Shown here: in pieces, positions 11,398 to 23,500 of the stretch
How the letters are laid out: every line of letters begins with the position of its first letter
How positions within the stretch are numbered: the first letter of the stretch is position 1
Assembly: GCA_027924585.1 (NCBI GenBank)
Contig: BSBM01000904.1
Location: forward strand, 16,203,501 to 16,267,500
Reading direction: 5' to 3'
DNA length: 64,000 bases
DNA from: Larix kaempferi
Taxonomy: Eukaryota > Streptophyta > Pinopsida > Pinales > Pinaceae
Made by a program: the position numbers and the translations under genes
The notes under the pieces: model-generated
Databases searched by the model: none
The model's input: the letters and a program-made list of their open reading frames with translations, nothing else
What the model was told of the DNA's origin: nothing

Positions 11398-12935
11398 CTA
11401 CCTTGGGCAGGTTGCCTTTTCCAAACTGACAATAGCCTGTGAACAGGGTTGTGGTTCGGTTTGATTTCGGTGACATCTCTTAGAGGATATGAATAAATAG
11501 TTGAAGCTAGGTGCAAGTCCTAGGTGATTTTGATGGAAGAGTATTCCCTACTACAGCATTTTGGCCAAGCCAAAGTATTGGTGTTTAGTGATTGGTCCAA
11601 ACCCAAATCTGAACAACGGTCAAATGTTTTAATGGCTCAGCAATGAAGGAAAACTCAGCAAGATCAGAAGGTTGGCTAGGAATAGAGGCTTGGGGCTATG
11701 AGGTTAATGATGAGGCCAAAGAAAGTGGTTGACAGTGTGAAGGGCCAAGGCTTGTCCAATCCTCTACTGCTCATCTCCAAAGCACTGCATAGCCAAGGAA
11801 AACATTAAAAAATTAAAGCATTAATTAAAAAAAAAGACCAATGACAAAGGAACCATGAACTGGAACACTACCAGCAAATCCAAAGGAGGAAAAGTGCTAG
11901 AGTCAGGAAGCTGCTACCTTGGTCAAGTTGTGTGGAATTGGGGCTTTCCAAAGTGACAATGCCCTGTCAACTGGGTTGTGGTTCAGTTTTGAATCCGATT
12001 ACATCTCCTAGAGGCATGGATAAATAGTTGATGCTAGGTGCAAGTCTTAGGTGATTTGATATAGTTGAGGCTAAGTGCAAGTCTGAGGTGATATGATGGA
12101 AAAGCACTCCCTATTGCAGCATTTTGGCCATTAGTGGTTAATCAAAATCTAGAATCGAACAAAAATCGAATGGTTGATCAAAAGGTTGGCTAGGAATAGA
12201 GGATGAAGGCTATGAGGTTGATGGCGAGGCCAAAGGAAGCAATTGACATTGTGAAGGGCCCCACACTTGTCCAATCCATTACTGCTCGCCTCCAAGGCAC
12301 TGCTTACCCAAGGAAACATAAAATAATTAAAGCATTAAAATTTTAAAAGAGGAAAAAGACAAATGACAAAGGAACCATGAACCGGGACGCTGCTAGCAAA
12401 AGCCAAAGGAGGAAGAGTGCTAGAGTTAGGAAGCTGCTACCTTTAGGCAGATTGTCTGGAACTTGGGCTTTCCAAACCGACAATGGCCTATCGACAGGAT
12501 TGAGTTCAGTTGTGAATCAAGTGACATCTCCAAGAGGCATGAATAGATAGTTGAGGTCCTAGGTGATTTTGATGGAAGAGTACTTCCTATAGAAGCTTTT
12601 TGGTCAACCCAAAGTAATGGTGTTTAGTGGTTGATCTGAAACCAGGTCCGAACAAAAGTCGAATGGTTTTAATGGCTTGGCAATAAAGGAAAACTCGACA
12701 AGATTAGAAGGTTGGCTAAGAATAGAGGCTTGAGGTACGAGGTTAGTGATGATGCCAAAAGAAACAGTTGACAGTGTGAAGGGCCCATGCTTCTCCAATC
12801 CACTACCGTTCGCCTTCAAAGTGTTGCACAACAAAGGAAAGTATAAAATAATTAAAAGAAAAAAAGGCAAATGGCAAAGCAACCATGAATCAGTGCGCTG
12901 CCAGCAGAAGCCAAAGGAGGGAGAGTGCTGGAGTT
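11398..12935 (+). repeat. Three tandem subrepeats of about 500-530 bp
   Basis: Units begin at about 11398, 11911 and 12438, each with GAAGCTGCTACCTT-like sequence. Each proceeds through a GATGGAAGAGTA block and an AAAGGAACCATGAAC block. The equivalent region of copy 2 has unit starts at about 35605 and 36140. Units differ by many substitutions and small indels, so the array is old. Confidence 0.85.
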
Positions 12936-13015
12936 AGGAAGAGTTGGGGTTGCTTGGCCTTTGAGCTGCTCCCAACAGACTAGTTCAGCCTATAAACCTC
13001 AGCATAGCATAGGGG

Positions 13016-13203
13016 AATGGGTTCTCTGGCAGAGAAGAGAAGTGTTACTGAAAAGATTTTTGAAATTGTAATCTATAAAGTTCCAAATAGCCAAAACACC
13101 ATTATAAGAGAATGGGTTCTTTGGCAGAGAAGAGAAGTGTCACTGAAAAGGTTTTTGAAATTGTAATCTATAAAGCTCCAGATAACCAAAACACCATTAA
13201 AAT
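13016..13203 (+). repeat. Tandem duplication, 95-bp period
   Basis: AATGGGTTCTYTGGCAGAGA begins units at 13016 and 13111. The corresponding place in copy 2 (about 45305) has a single unit, so the duplication is specific to this copy. Confidence 0.85.
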
Positions 13204-13241
13204 TCTGTTGGTTTTCCCGTTTGAGTTTCCCTGGTAAAATC

Positions 13242-13258
13242 TATATTGTTATGGTGTT
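13242..13258 (+). repeat. 17-bp TSD, left of LINE
   Basis: TATATTGTTATGGTGTT is repeated exactly at 25481-25497. The uninterrupted equivalent is present in family A copy 2 near 45475. Confidence 0.95.
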
Positions 13259-13614
13259 TTTTTTTTATAACTAAAACAGGTAATTGTATTAAAAAAAGAA
13301 AAAAATGGATGGGGAACCGTGGCTAAGCCAAACCGGCTCAATACAGTACTCAATTCTATCTTCAATTATGAAATTACAGTCATGCTTAACATGCTGCGAA
13401 ATAATTAATATGGATTCCGTTTGCTATGTCTGGTGGTGGACATATCGTGGTTTCATTTCTCCACAAGCTGCGTCCGGATCGGTGCATGGTTGGCGAATAT
13501 TGCCTTTTGCTGGACATGCGAAGTCAGCGTAGTATTTCTCTCAGTCGAATAAGTTATATAACTTTGCTTGAAAGCCTTCCCTCGGTCTGCTCATGATTTG
13601 TCAAGCTTAGCATG
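13259..13614 (-). other. LINE 3' untranslated region and poly(A) tail
   Basis: Non-coding 3' end of the LINE after the RNase H frame. It ends in an A run (T run on the plus strand) directly against the TSD. No canonical plant polyadenylation signal stands out. Confidence 0.7.
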
Positions 13615-16600
13615 TTAAGGGATATGGTGATGGCCCGTCTCCCCGTTCGAGAGTTCAAATTTCCCATATTCGAGGCTAGATCCGGCTTTTGCCTCTCTGT
13701 CAGCTTCATAGTTTAAATCTCTCATAATATGGAATGCTTTGAATCCGATGAAAGAAGTCGCGATTTGCTGGATGCGATGGATGATCCGTTTTATTGCCAA
13801 ATCGTTGAAATCTGTATGCGTGTTGAAGGCTTTGATGATTAAGAGGGAATCTCCATATACTTGTAAATTCTCTATTTTCTGTTTTATGGCAATCTGACAG
13901 CCTTTTTAGGAGAGCCAAGGATTCTGCTAAATTGTTGGAGCATGATCCCAGTCCCCACCTATATCTGATTTCCATCGTTCCTCCTTTAGAAAATAAAACC
14001 CCTCCCGCTCCACCTGCTCCGAGATTTCCTTTGGACGCGCCATCGAAGTGTAAGCTGTCCAGAATCTGCTTATTTCTCCAGTCCTGAAATTCGGAATTGG
14101 TGAGTCTGATTTGCCAATGTGGCAGATTCCGTGGTCGTAAGCTTGCATCCTTTCTGGGACTGGGAAGGAGGGTCCCAAGCCAATGTAGCTCATTTGCATT
14201 GAGATTTGTGTCCGTCTTGAGGTTAGAGGATTGCACGCATTCGATAAGAAGGCCTTTGGCCTGACCAACAACTTGCAAGGGGGAGGTACAGGAGTCTTGG
14301 AATCTGACTTTATTCCTTGCCAGCCATATCTTCTAGCATGTGAATATAGGAATCATCAGCCATATAAGAGACCAGAGTTTTTTTTTTTTGAAAGAGAGGA
14401 AGGGTAGGTGGACTTCCAATCTTTAAGAAGGCAGGTGGTGGAGTTGAAGATTGGCATAGTGACATCAAGACAATGAAGCATGCGATTCCACACATCTTTT
14501 GCGAATTGGCATTCCAAAAATAAATGGTCTATTGATTCAGATTTTTTTCGACATAATATGCACCAATGTGGCCCAATGATACCTCCTTTAATTAGATTGT
14601 CTCCAGTAAGCACTCTCCTGTGGGCGAGTGTCCAGGTGAAGAAGTTTACTTTGGGAAGTCCAAATGGGTTCCAGACCATTTCCCATAAGCTTTTCCTTGA
14701 AGCATCATGATTTTGAAGGGTGCCGAAGCCTAGAGCAGCTGTGTACTTTCCTTTTGGGCCCCAACCACGATCGTCTTTGTCTTGTAGATGGGAAGGAGCA
14801 CAACCAGCCAAGTTTTTCATGAGAAGAGTTCTGAAGGGTTCGAGGTTGGCTGGGATTGCTAATATTTTCCAGCCTTGCCATGCGTCGTTGGAGTCCCAAG
14901 AGCTGAGATCTTTCAACGTTCTTATTTTGTTATGAGCTAGCCATTGGGCTATGTCGTGGAGTTCGTTCTTTTCCTGGAGAGGGGGATGCCCCATGATTTT
15001 GTCAAAGAAGATGCTATTTCTTCCATTCCCAGGAGCCCAGTAAAGCTTCCAAGAGAAGAGTTCCCATGCGGCTCTACATAATGACCATATCGAGGAGCCT
15101 CTGGAGGTGGGCTTGTTGTCGAGGCATCTTAGCTTTGTGCATGTTAAGTATTTCTTCCTTAGCAATTGGTTGACCCGATGCTATCTGTTGGAGAGAATTT
15201 GCCAAAGAATTTTACCTCCCATTGCTATGTTTGCTTGGTGAGGATCTCGAATTTGAAGGCCACTTGAGGTTTTTGGTTGTTTTATGATGCTCCAGTTCAC
15301 CAAGTGCAGCTTGTTCTCATTGTTTTTGCCCCCTGTCCATAGGAAATCTCTTATAAGTTTACCTATTTGATTTGATACCCCTTTGGGCGCCAAAAGAAGG
15401 GATGCCTGGTAAATTGGGAGGGCTGATAGGACTGCTTTTATCAAAATCAATTTCCCGGCTTTGTTGAGCCAATATCCTCCCCGGTTTCTAATTTTGGATT
15501 TGATTCTGCTTATAGTTTCATCCCAGAATCCTGATTTTGTGTGGCGTTGTGCTATTGGGAGGCCTACGTATTTGAAATTGTCCCAATGCTCATGAACTTT
15601 CATTCCGAGAATATGACCAATTTTGGTTGTGGAAGTTTTATTTAGATTCCAGCTATAGACGACACTCTTGCAGAGGTTGATATTGCCTCCTGAGGCATTG
15701 GAATACCAGGTCATATTCTGCTTGAATTTTTGAGCAATAATAGAGGAACTTCCTCCCAATAAGAGAGAGTCATTGGCGAAGAGAGAATGGTTTAGGGGCA
15801 TAGAGTTGGGGGCTAGATTGAGGCCTGGGAGGGCGCCAATTCTTAAATCTGAGTTCAACTTTCGACTTAGAGAATCTGCCAGAATAATGTACAAAAAGGA
15901 AGACAGGGGGCATCCTTGTTGAATTCCATGCGTTGCTTGGAAGAATTTTGTGGGGCGTCCATTTACCAAAGGGGGAATCCAGGGCCCGCTTATGCAGGTT
16001 GAGATCCACTTTATGAAAGTTTTCCCAAACCTGAAGTTTTCCATAACTTTGAAGAGGAAGGAGTGCTTGACACGGTCGAAGGCGTTAGCCATGTCAATTT
16101 TGATTAACATCCTTGCGGTTCTTGTTGGAATGGATAGCTTCTTGAACGAGAATCACATTGTCAAGGATTTGTCTTCCTTTTAAGAATCCGCCTTGATTGT
16201 CTGAAATGATGTTTGTGAGGAGAGGCTTCATTCTGTTTGCCAGCATTTTGGAGATTATCTTATAGGAAGAATTGCACAGGGAGATTGGTCGGAATCGGCC
16301 AAAGGAGCTAGGATTTGTTTCTTTTGGTGTAAGTGCAAGGAATGTGGAGTTGGTGCAGCCTCCGATCTTTGCCTTGGAGTGAAAATTTATAACCATTCTC
16401 ATGTAATCTTCCTTATGTACTGCCAGCAAGCTTTGTAGAAGTGGATTGAATAACCGTCTGGTCCTGGGGCTTTGTCAGGGTCAAAAGACCAGATCGTGTT
16501 GATAACTTCTTGCTCGGTGAACGGTTTGAGGAGCTCGATGTTGTTATCCATCGTGATTTTTTTTGGTATGTGCTTAAGGAGGATTTGCTCTCCTTCCTTT

Positions 16601-17849
16601 CCAGCGTAGTCTTCCTCCATGAATAGGTTTGAGAAGTGGTCATACGCCGCTTCTTTGATGTTTCCATGTCCTTTGGCAACTAATCCATGTTCTGTCCTGA
16701 TTTCCGAGATATGGTTGATTGATTGCTTGACTTTGGTTTGTTTGTGGAAGAAGGATGTATTCCTGTCGCTGGCTTTGAGCTAAGTGCTGCGTAATTTTAA
16801 TCTCCAGAACTCTTCTTCTTTTCGAAAGGCATGATGGACCTTGACTTGTTGATTGACTTCTTCCTGAAATAATGAACTGTCAATTGGGCCTTCGTCCAAC
16901 GAGGTTTGAAGGGACTCCAGCTTTTCTATAGCCGCCTTCTTAGAGTTTGAAGGTGGGGGGCAGTTAACTTTGGCCCAATTTTTTAACACTTTCTTAGTGG
17001 TGATGAGCTTATGCTCCCAAACAAATCCTGGGGAACCTGAAATAGGAATTCTCCAAGCTTTATCTAAGGTATCCCAAAAGCCTTCATGGTCTAGCCATTG
17101 AGGGCTGAACTTGAAGGGAATCGGTCCGAGATTCTCTTCCTCGTGAAATTGAAGTAGGATCGGTTTGTGGTCCGAGGCCAAATTTGGCATAATTTTTGAA
17201 GAAACGATTTGCCCCTCGACCAGAAGGCTGCTTTGGACTAGGAATCTATCGAGTCGGGCCATAATGTTCCCTTTTCCTTGTCACTTGTTGGACCAGGTGA
17301 ATTTACCTTTTTTAGGTTTGATATCTAGTAGATCCCAAGTCTAAATTATAGCTTCAACTTGAGATTTAAGAGTGTCTCTTCCAGTAATGCCTCCCTTTTT
17401 TTCAGACGTAGAGAGGATTATGTTCATATCACCTACGAGAATAAGATTTTGGGGCGCATATGCATCAAGGAAATCTTCCAGAAGTTTCCAGCAATCTTTT
17501 TTTCAGAGTAGAGGTTAGGGACATACAGATTGAAGAGTGCGATCTGAATATTGCTTTGAATATGTGTGAGCTCTGTAAATATCCAATGTTGAGTGGCGAA
17601 AGAGTTACGTAGCTGAAATTTGTCAGAGGACCAGAGGGTTGCTAGGCCACCGGAGGCCCCTCTAGCACTGACAACCATGCCAATATTATTTTTCCACTTT
17701 TCCTTTCCAATTGTGAGAATAGCATTTTCATCGAGTTTGGTCTCTTGGAGCATGAGGATGTTTGGCATGTTGATTTTTTGGAGATCTTTGACAACTTCTA
17801 TTTTGTTGGGGCTGCCTAGTCCTCTGCAGTTCCAAGAAACCAACTTCAT
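13615..17849 (-). pseudogene. LINE ORF2: endonuclease, RT, zf-RVT, RNase H (broken)
   Basis: The start ATG at 17849 overlaps the ORF1 stop by one base (TAATG). Domains in order: APE-type endonuclease (17849 to about 17140, opening KLVSWNCRGLGSPNK, with SDHKPILLQF later); RT (about 16620-15400, with DPDKAPGPDGYSIHF and GIQQGCPLS); zf-RVT cysteine/histidine motif (about 14580-14490, WCILC...HLFLEC); RNase H (about 14090-13620, LHFDGASKGNLGAGGAGG). RT and RNase H prime and copy the element at its target. Breaks include a frameshift near 17490, frame changes around 17270-17430 and 16400-16430, an in-frame TAG near 15178 and a shift in RNase H near 13800. The RT catalytic FADD reads FAND, with the changed codon at 15772-15774. 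Confidence 0.92.
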
Positions 17850-19010
17850 TATTTACTATTGTAAGTAGAGGAAGGGCCTCCCCCTGGCGTGTCTCCCATT
17901 TTCTTCCCTGCTATCCTAGCTCTGGTGTTTCTGCTGAAGGCCATGTCTATTGTTGCTTGAGATTCTTGTGTCTTTTCACGTTCGACTTCTTCTTCCCTTA
18001 TATCTTTACTTGATTTCCGCCCTAATTTTTTGGATGATTTGTCTACTAGGTCTTCCGAATAGATAGGGGAGACCACAAATCTGGATTTAGTGATGTCTAC
18101 GTAAGAAGGAGAGAGCGTTTCTTTGTCTGGGATAGGTTTTTTAGGGCTCAGGATTCTCTGGGATTGGGGTTCCTTTGGGAATTCTTGGATATGGGAGACC
18201 TCTTGGGATTCCTAATATTCAGGAATTTCTCCTTCTTCTAGGGCTTCAGGGGTTTCCTGAGTTGCTGAAATTTCGAGAGCTTTGAATCTATTCCCATTGT
18301 TGGTGGCCAAATATTTTTGATGCTGAGGGATCTTTCTCATGCCTTTCTTTTGAGAGGATTTTTGGTCCAGATCTAGGATTAGGATTTTTTTGAATGGTTG
18401 TCCATTGGTCCTTTTTTCCTCCCGAGTCCAGCTCTGCGGGTTTTTTTTTGCAGTATCGAGCGAAATGCCCATACTCATGGCAGTACCTGCATTTGAATGG
18501 GATTTGTTCGTAATCTAGTTCCTGGATGTGAGACCAGCCTGCCACAGTGAGATTTATGGCTTCTGGGAGTCCATGTTCTAGGTCAACTTCAACGCAAATC
18601 CTTGCACATGAGTATTGATCCTTCCTATCTGCTTTGTCTATGTATTTTCCGAGAGTGTTCCCAATGGCTTCTAATGATTCAGGATTCCAGCAATGGAGAG
18701 GGAGGTGTGGGAGTCTCACCCAGACCGAAACTACGGAGGGAACATCTTGGGTCGGATCAAAGTCTGGATTCCATTTGTTCAGGTAGAGCCATTGTGGTCC
18801 CATGAACTACGGCCCATTCCTAAAAATTAACTCTCGATCATGCTTGCTTTCAAAGACGAATGTGAAGAAGCCCTTTCCTAAAAGATAAGAGTTTACTTCC
18901 TCCGAGATTAAGGGCCTCCAATTTTTTTGAACCATGTTTCAGTAGTTTTTGGAGAGGGCCACAGACCTGTGAATTGACCAATTAAGCTTCGTTCCGAGAG
19001 GTTAAGGGCA
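17849..19010 (-). pseudogene. LINE ORF1, main part (DUF4283 + CCHC)
   Basis: This is the nucleic-acid-binding protein of plant LINEs. The DUF4283 domain lies at about 19010-18560 and the zinc knuckle CRYCHEYGHFARYC at about 18490-18449. Behind it comes a basic, low-complexity tail with EEGEIPEY (18212-18478) and a final piece ending at 17849. Lesions: one A missing from the run at 18922-18928, a TAG codon at 18807-18809, and a frame change near 18290-18330. The N-terminus lies across the chromovirus at 25206-25286, and the reading frame continues through the junction if the insert and one TSD copy are ignored. Confidence 0.9.
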
Positions 19011-19015
19011 GTTTT
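19011..19015 (+). repeat. 5-bp TSD (GTTTT), left of chromovirus
   Basis: Repeated exactly at 25201-25205. Confidence 0.95.
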
Positions 19016-19766
19016 TGATGCAGGAGCATCGCACTAAACCGAAAACACGTCATAAGTTTTGATTTTGTTTGAGAGCCAAAAGTGATGTAATTGCCACCTA
19101 TGCCAGCCTAAGCATGGTGACACGTAATCCTATCAACCTTCAAACCAATGCGTTGTAGTTTTTGAATTCTCGGGCTAGTAAGGCATTTATGCTATTAATG
19201 ACGGTGGTTGATTTTGAAAACGGGGGAACCGCGGGCTGTTGGAGCACGCTGTCTGATATATCAACAAGATTTTTTCATTTTCATTAGCAGCAGGGGAGAA
19301 CAGGAGAAAAAACCCCACAGCCGTGGATAGCCTGGGAGCTAGCGGCCAGTTCTGAACCGCTGTAACTCGTTTTGTAGTCCAGTTTGTGAATGGTCCTCTA
19401 TCTCTGAGACCGTATATGTAACCAGAATGATGAATCCGATTTAATGAATAGCATATTTTGCCCTCCTGAAATGATTTCGTTTTCTGTGTTTTAGGAATTT
19501 GAGTGCTGGGTATTCTATTTCGTGAATCTAAACCTTTGAGAGTGAAATGTATGTTAGATGTTGAGTGCAAGTATAAATTGCAGGTTCGTGTTGACGTCGG
19601 TGCCTTGAGATTTGCTGCAGGGTTGTTCCAGACTGACAGGGGATTCTGCTTGAAGAGCAGACCCAGGCGAGAGGCACTCTTCAGTGATTCGTAAAGCTGT
19701 GCTTGGGATTGCCAGAAGCAGTTCTGAACGTTTCTCATTAGCCAACGCTGAGGGTGTTTGGCATCA
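19016..19766 (+). repeat. Chromovirus 5' LTR
   Basis: Starts TGATGCAGGAGC and ends TTTGGCATCA, 751 bp, followed three bases later by the primer site. It differs from the 3' LTR at a C/T near 19230 and a T/C near 19710. Open frames on its minus strand occur in both LTRs but show no domain. Confidence 0.97.
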
Positions 19767-19769
19767 GTT

Positions 19770-19787
19770 TGGTATCAGAGCCTGTTA
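19770..19787 (+). promoter_or_regulatory. Primer-binding site, tRNA-iMet type
   Basis: TGGTATCAGAGC is the standard complement of the plant initiator-Met tRNA 3' end, located three bases after the LTR. It primes minus-strand DNA synthesis. Confidence 0.95.
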
Positions 19788-19843
19788 AAAGGTTCTGTGG
19801 AAGATTCGGAGAAGGAATTGCAGGGAAAAACGTGGGAGTGAGA

Positions 19844-20497
19844 ATGCCACCAAGAAGAGAAAGACCAGGACCCGAAGTTCCAGTTTGGGGACGAGGAAGA
19901 AGGAGAGGAGAACCAGTTACAGAGGAGCAAATGAGAAGGCTGGAAGCAAGGATGGCAGCCATGGAAAGGAGAAACCCTGGTATGTTTGATATCAGTGACA
20001 ATGAGGAAGAAGCACAGGAGGAAGTTGCAGAAGTTCCAAATGAAGAAACCAGAGCGTGGAGGATGTTAATGGCAGCAAGCCATAAACCAAGACTAGAAGT
20101 CCCGATGTATGAAGGAAGCCTGGATGCAGAAGAATTAATAGACTGGATTGGTGCAGTGGAGAAATATTTTGACTTTGAGGAGGTAGAAGACAGGAAAAAT
20201 GTGAAATATGCAGCTACAAGATTGAAGGGATATGCATCCATATGGTGGGATGACCTGCAAGCACAGAGAGAAAGACAAGGGAAGAACAAAATCAGGAAGT
20301 GGGACAAGATGCTGGGTAAAATCAAAAACCAATTTCTGCCCAAGGACTACCAGCTAACTCTCATAAGACAGCTGCAAAACCTGAGACAGAGAAGTATGTC
20401 GGTTAAGGAATACACTGAGGAATTCTACAAGTTGTGTATCAGATCAGGACAGAATCAAACTGATATTGAAAGAGTGCAAAATATGTTAATGGGCTGA
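19844..20497 (+). pseudogene. Chromovirus gag (capsid), frameshifted
   Basis: Start chosen at ATG 19844 (MPPRRERPGPE), because the longer open frame begins inside the LTR. A basic N-terminus and an acidic linker are followed by a Retrotrans_gag-type capsid segment, with ELIDWIGAVEKYFDFEE at about residues 104-120 and GYASIWWDDL shortly after. Gag forms the virus-like particle that packages the RNA. The frame closes at 20497 in the middle of the capsid, while the protein signal continues in the next frame from about 20470. A one-base loss in 20470-20482 explains this. A programmed -1 shift is possible, but I see no convincing slippery heptamer. Confidence 0.9.
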
Positions 20498-20523
20498 GAT
20501 ATGAAATCCAGGATGAGATAAGT

Positions 20524-23500
20524 TTGCTGAACCTTAGGGGTGTGGAAGAAGCTTACCAAGCAGCCACTAAAGTGGAGGAGAAGTTAGTAAGAAAACAAAA
20601 TCAGAAAACTAGAGGAAGAGGAAATGCAGTGAGAGGTGGATGGTCTTCGAATAGGTGTGGAAGAACTCAAGACTACAGGAATGATGCAGGGTTTCAGAAT
20701 AGAAATGTGAAGTCTCAAGGATACCAGGACAAGGCTGGCAGCTCAGGTAGTCAGAACACTCAGAGAGGTGGATTTAGAGGAGGAAGGTTGAGCACAGCAG
20801 GAAGAGGGGAAAATAGAGTTATGAAGTGCTACACATGTGGGGATCCTACACACAAGTCATACAATTGCCCAAAGAACCAGCGAATTCAAAGAAGTGCACA
20901 CATTGCAGAAGGTAGAATGGAATCCCATAAGGGAGGACAAAAAGATAACGCAGCAGAGGATGGAGAGAGTCTCATGTTGAAGAGAGTATTGGTTAATGCA
21001 GAAAAAGAATTGCAGGAGCCACCACAAAGAAAGAGCTTGTTCAGAACTAGATGTAAAACTCAAGGCAAATGCTGCAAAGTTATCATAGACAGCGGGAGCA
21101 CTGATAACCTAGTCTCTACTGAGATGGTGGAAAAGCTAGGATTGAAGAGAATGAAGCATCCTGCACCTTACAAAGTTTCTTGGTTACAGAAGGGACACCA
21201 AATCCTAGTGACTGAACAATGCAGAGTTGAATTCCAGATTGGGGATTACAAGGATGAAGTGCTGTGCGACATCATGCCCATGGATGTTTGTCATATACTC
21301 CTAGGGAGGCCTTGGCAATATGATAGGAAAGCCATTCATGATGGAAGAAGGAACACCTATTCTGTGGAGAGGGATGGAGAAAGACAGAATCTGTTACCAT
21401 TGCAGCCAGAGAAGGTTCAAGAGGCAGCAGAACCTAAAGTGTTGATGATGAGTGGAAAGGAGCTATTGCAAGAAGTTCAGAAGGAGGAAGAAATGCACTT
21501 TGCCATTGTTGGCAAACCCAAGGTAATCTCGAATACCCCAGCAATAGATGAACTGCCTCTAGAGATTACAGATATGATTGATGAATTTGAAGAAATTGTG
21601 GTAGATGAATTGCCTAGTAAGCTACCACCAGTTAGAAGTATCAGTCATCACATTGATTTGATACCAGGAGCAAGTCTACCTAACAAAGCAGCATATAGGT
21701 TGACACCACAAGAAAATGAAGAAGTTAAAAATCAGGTTCAAGAATTGTTAAAGAAGGGTTTGGTGAAGGAGAGCTTAAGCCCATGCGCAGTACCTATTGT
21801 GCTCAGCAAGAGGAAAGATGGAGGATGGAGAATGTGCACCGACTCCAGGGCTATCAACAAAATAACAATCAGGTACAGATTTCCTTTGCCTAGAATGGAT
21901 GATTTAATGGACTGTTTAAGTGGAGCAAAGTATTTTACTAAGTTAGATTTGAAGAGTGGGTACCATCAGATTAGAATTAGAGAGGGAGATGAGTGGAAAA
22001 CAGCATTTAAAACCAATGATGGGCTGTATGAGTGGTTAGTTATGCCTTTTGGGCTTACTAACGCACCTAGTACTTTTATGAGGTTGATGAATGAAGTCCT
22101 AAAAGATTTCACGGGGAAGTTTGTGATAGTGTACCTAGATGACATATTAATTTTCAGTCAAAGTAAAGAGGAACACTTGAAGCATCTTAGATTGGTATTG
22201 GAAACTTTACATAGAGAGAAGCTGCTGATAAATTTGAAGAAGTGTAGCTTTATGCAGACAGAATTGGTGTATTTGGGATTTGTGATCTCAGGAAATGGAC
22301 TAAGAATGGACCCGGAGAAAGTGCAGGCTATCTTGGATTGGCCTACTCCAAGTAGTGTATTTGAGGTAAGGAGTTTCCACGGTTTGGCAAATTTTTACAG
22401 AAAATTTATAAGGAATTTCAGTCAGATAAGTGCACCTATTATAGATACCATCAAAGGAAATAGGAAGCCATTTAAGTGGACGGAGGAAGCAGACAGAAAT
22501 TTTAAAGTGCTGAAAAGGAAGGTTACTGAACAACCAGTGTTAGCTTTGCCGAATTTTGATAAGGTTTTTCAAGTTGAAACCGATGCTAGTGGAACTGCCA
22601 TAGGAGCTGTCCTAACCCAGGAGAAGAGACCCATAGCATATTTCAGCGAGAAGTTGAATGAAGCTAAACAAAAATATTCTTCTTATGATAAAGAATTGTA
22701 CGCTGTTGTTCAATCAATGAAAAAATGGAGACATTACCTTATGCCAAGGGAATTTGTTTTATATTCTGATAATCATGCACTGCAGTTCATTAACATCCAG
22801 CCTAAGTTGAACCAAAGACATGCAAAATGGGTGGAGTTCATGCAGAATTTCACATTTGTAATCAAGCACACCAGTGGAAAGTCAAATAGAGTTGCGGACG
22901 CTCTAAGTAGAGTTAATCTGCTGTTAGAAGAGGTTAAAGTGAGCATTGTGGGATTTGAAGACATGAGAGAAGCCTATAAAGAAGATGAGGACTTTAAGGA
23001 TATTTATGCAGCTTGTGTAAGCCCAATTACTTGTAACAGAAGTCAATGGCTGGAGTATACCTTACAAGAGGGTCTGCTATTCAAAAACAGTAAGTTATGC
23101 ATCCCAAATTGTTCGGTAAGAGAGAATATAATCAAGGAGAAGCATAGTGGCAGCCTAGCTGGTCACTTCGGAGGGGATAAAACACTAGCCCAAGTGAATG
23201 CATTTTATTATTGGCCAGGTATGAGGAAGGACGTCAAGAAGTTTGTGGAAAGATGTAGAGTATGCCAACATGCAAAGGGAGGAAAACAGAACACAGGATT
23301 GTATCAGCCTTTGCCCATTCCTGACAGGCCATGGGATGCGGTTAGCATGGACTTTATTTTAGGACTGCCAAGAACTCAAAGAGGGAACGATTCAATTTAT
23401 GTTGTGGTTGATAGATTCTCAAAGATGGCGCATTTCATTGCTTGTAAGAAAACTACTGATGCTACCAATGTTGCAAACTTGTTCTTTTCTGAAATTGTTA

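Larger units (their letters stand above)
9840..13258 (+). repeat. Repeat family A, copy 1, left part
   Basis: This segment is collinear with 33980-36518 from the block containing GCCGTCTTCATC (about 9860 and 34050) through the GACTTGCATGATCTAGTTGAC block (about 10110 and 34305) to the 520-bp subrepeats. Its end resumes after the nested LINE at 25498. The family is unclassified. It has no recognisable protein, so it may be a large solo LTR, a non-autonomous element or an old segmental repeat. Outer boundaries are approximate because the flanks are AT-rich. Confidence 0.75.

Noticed and set aside
19187-19738. 183-codon minus-strand frame in the chromovirus LTR
   Set aside because: No domain; open in both LTRs only because they are nearly identical.
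20470-20497. Programmed frameshift between gag and pol in the chromovirus
   Set aside because: It falls inside the capsid and lacks a clear slippery heptamer; a one-base deletion is simpler. Kept open only as a check in sister copies.
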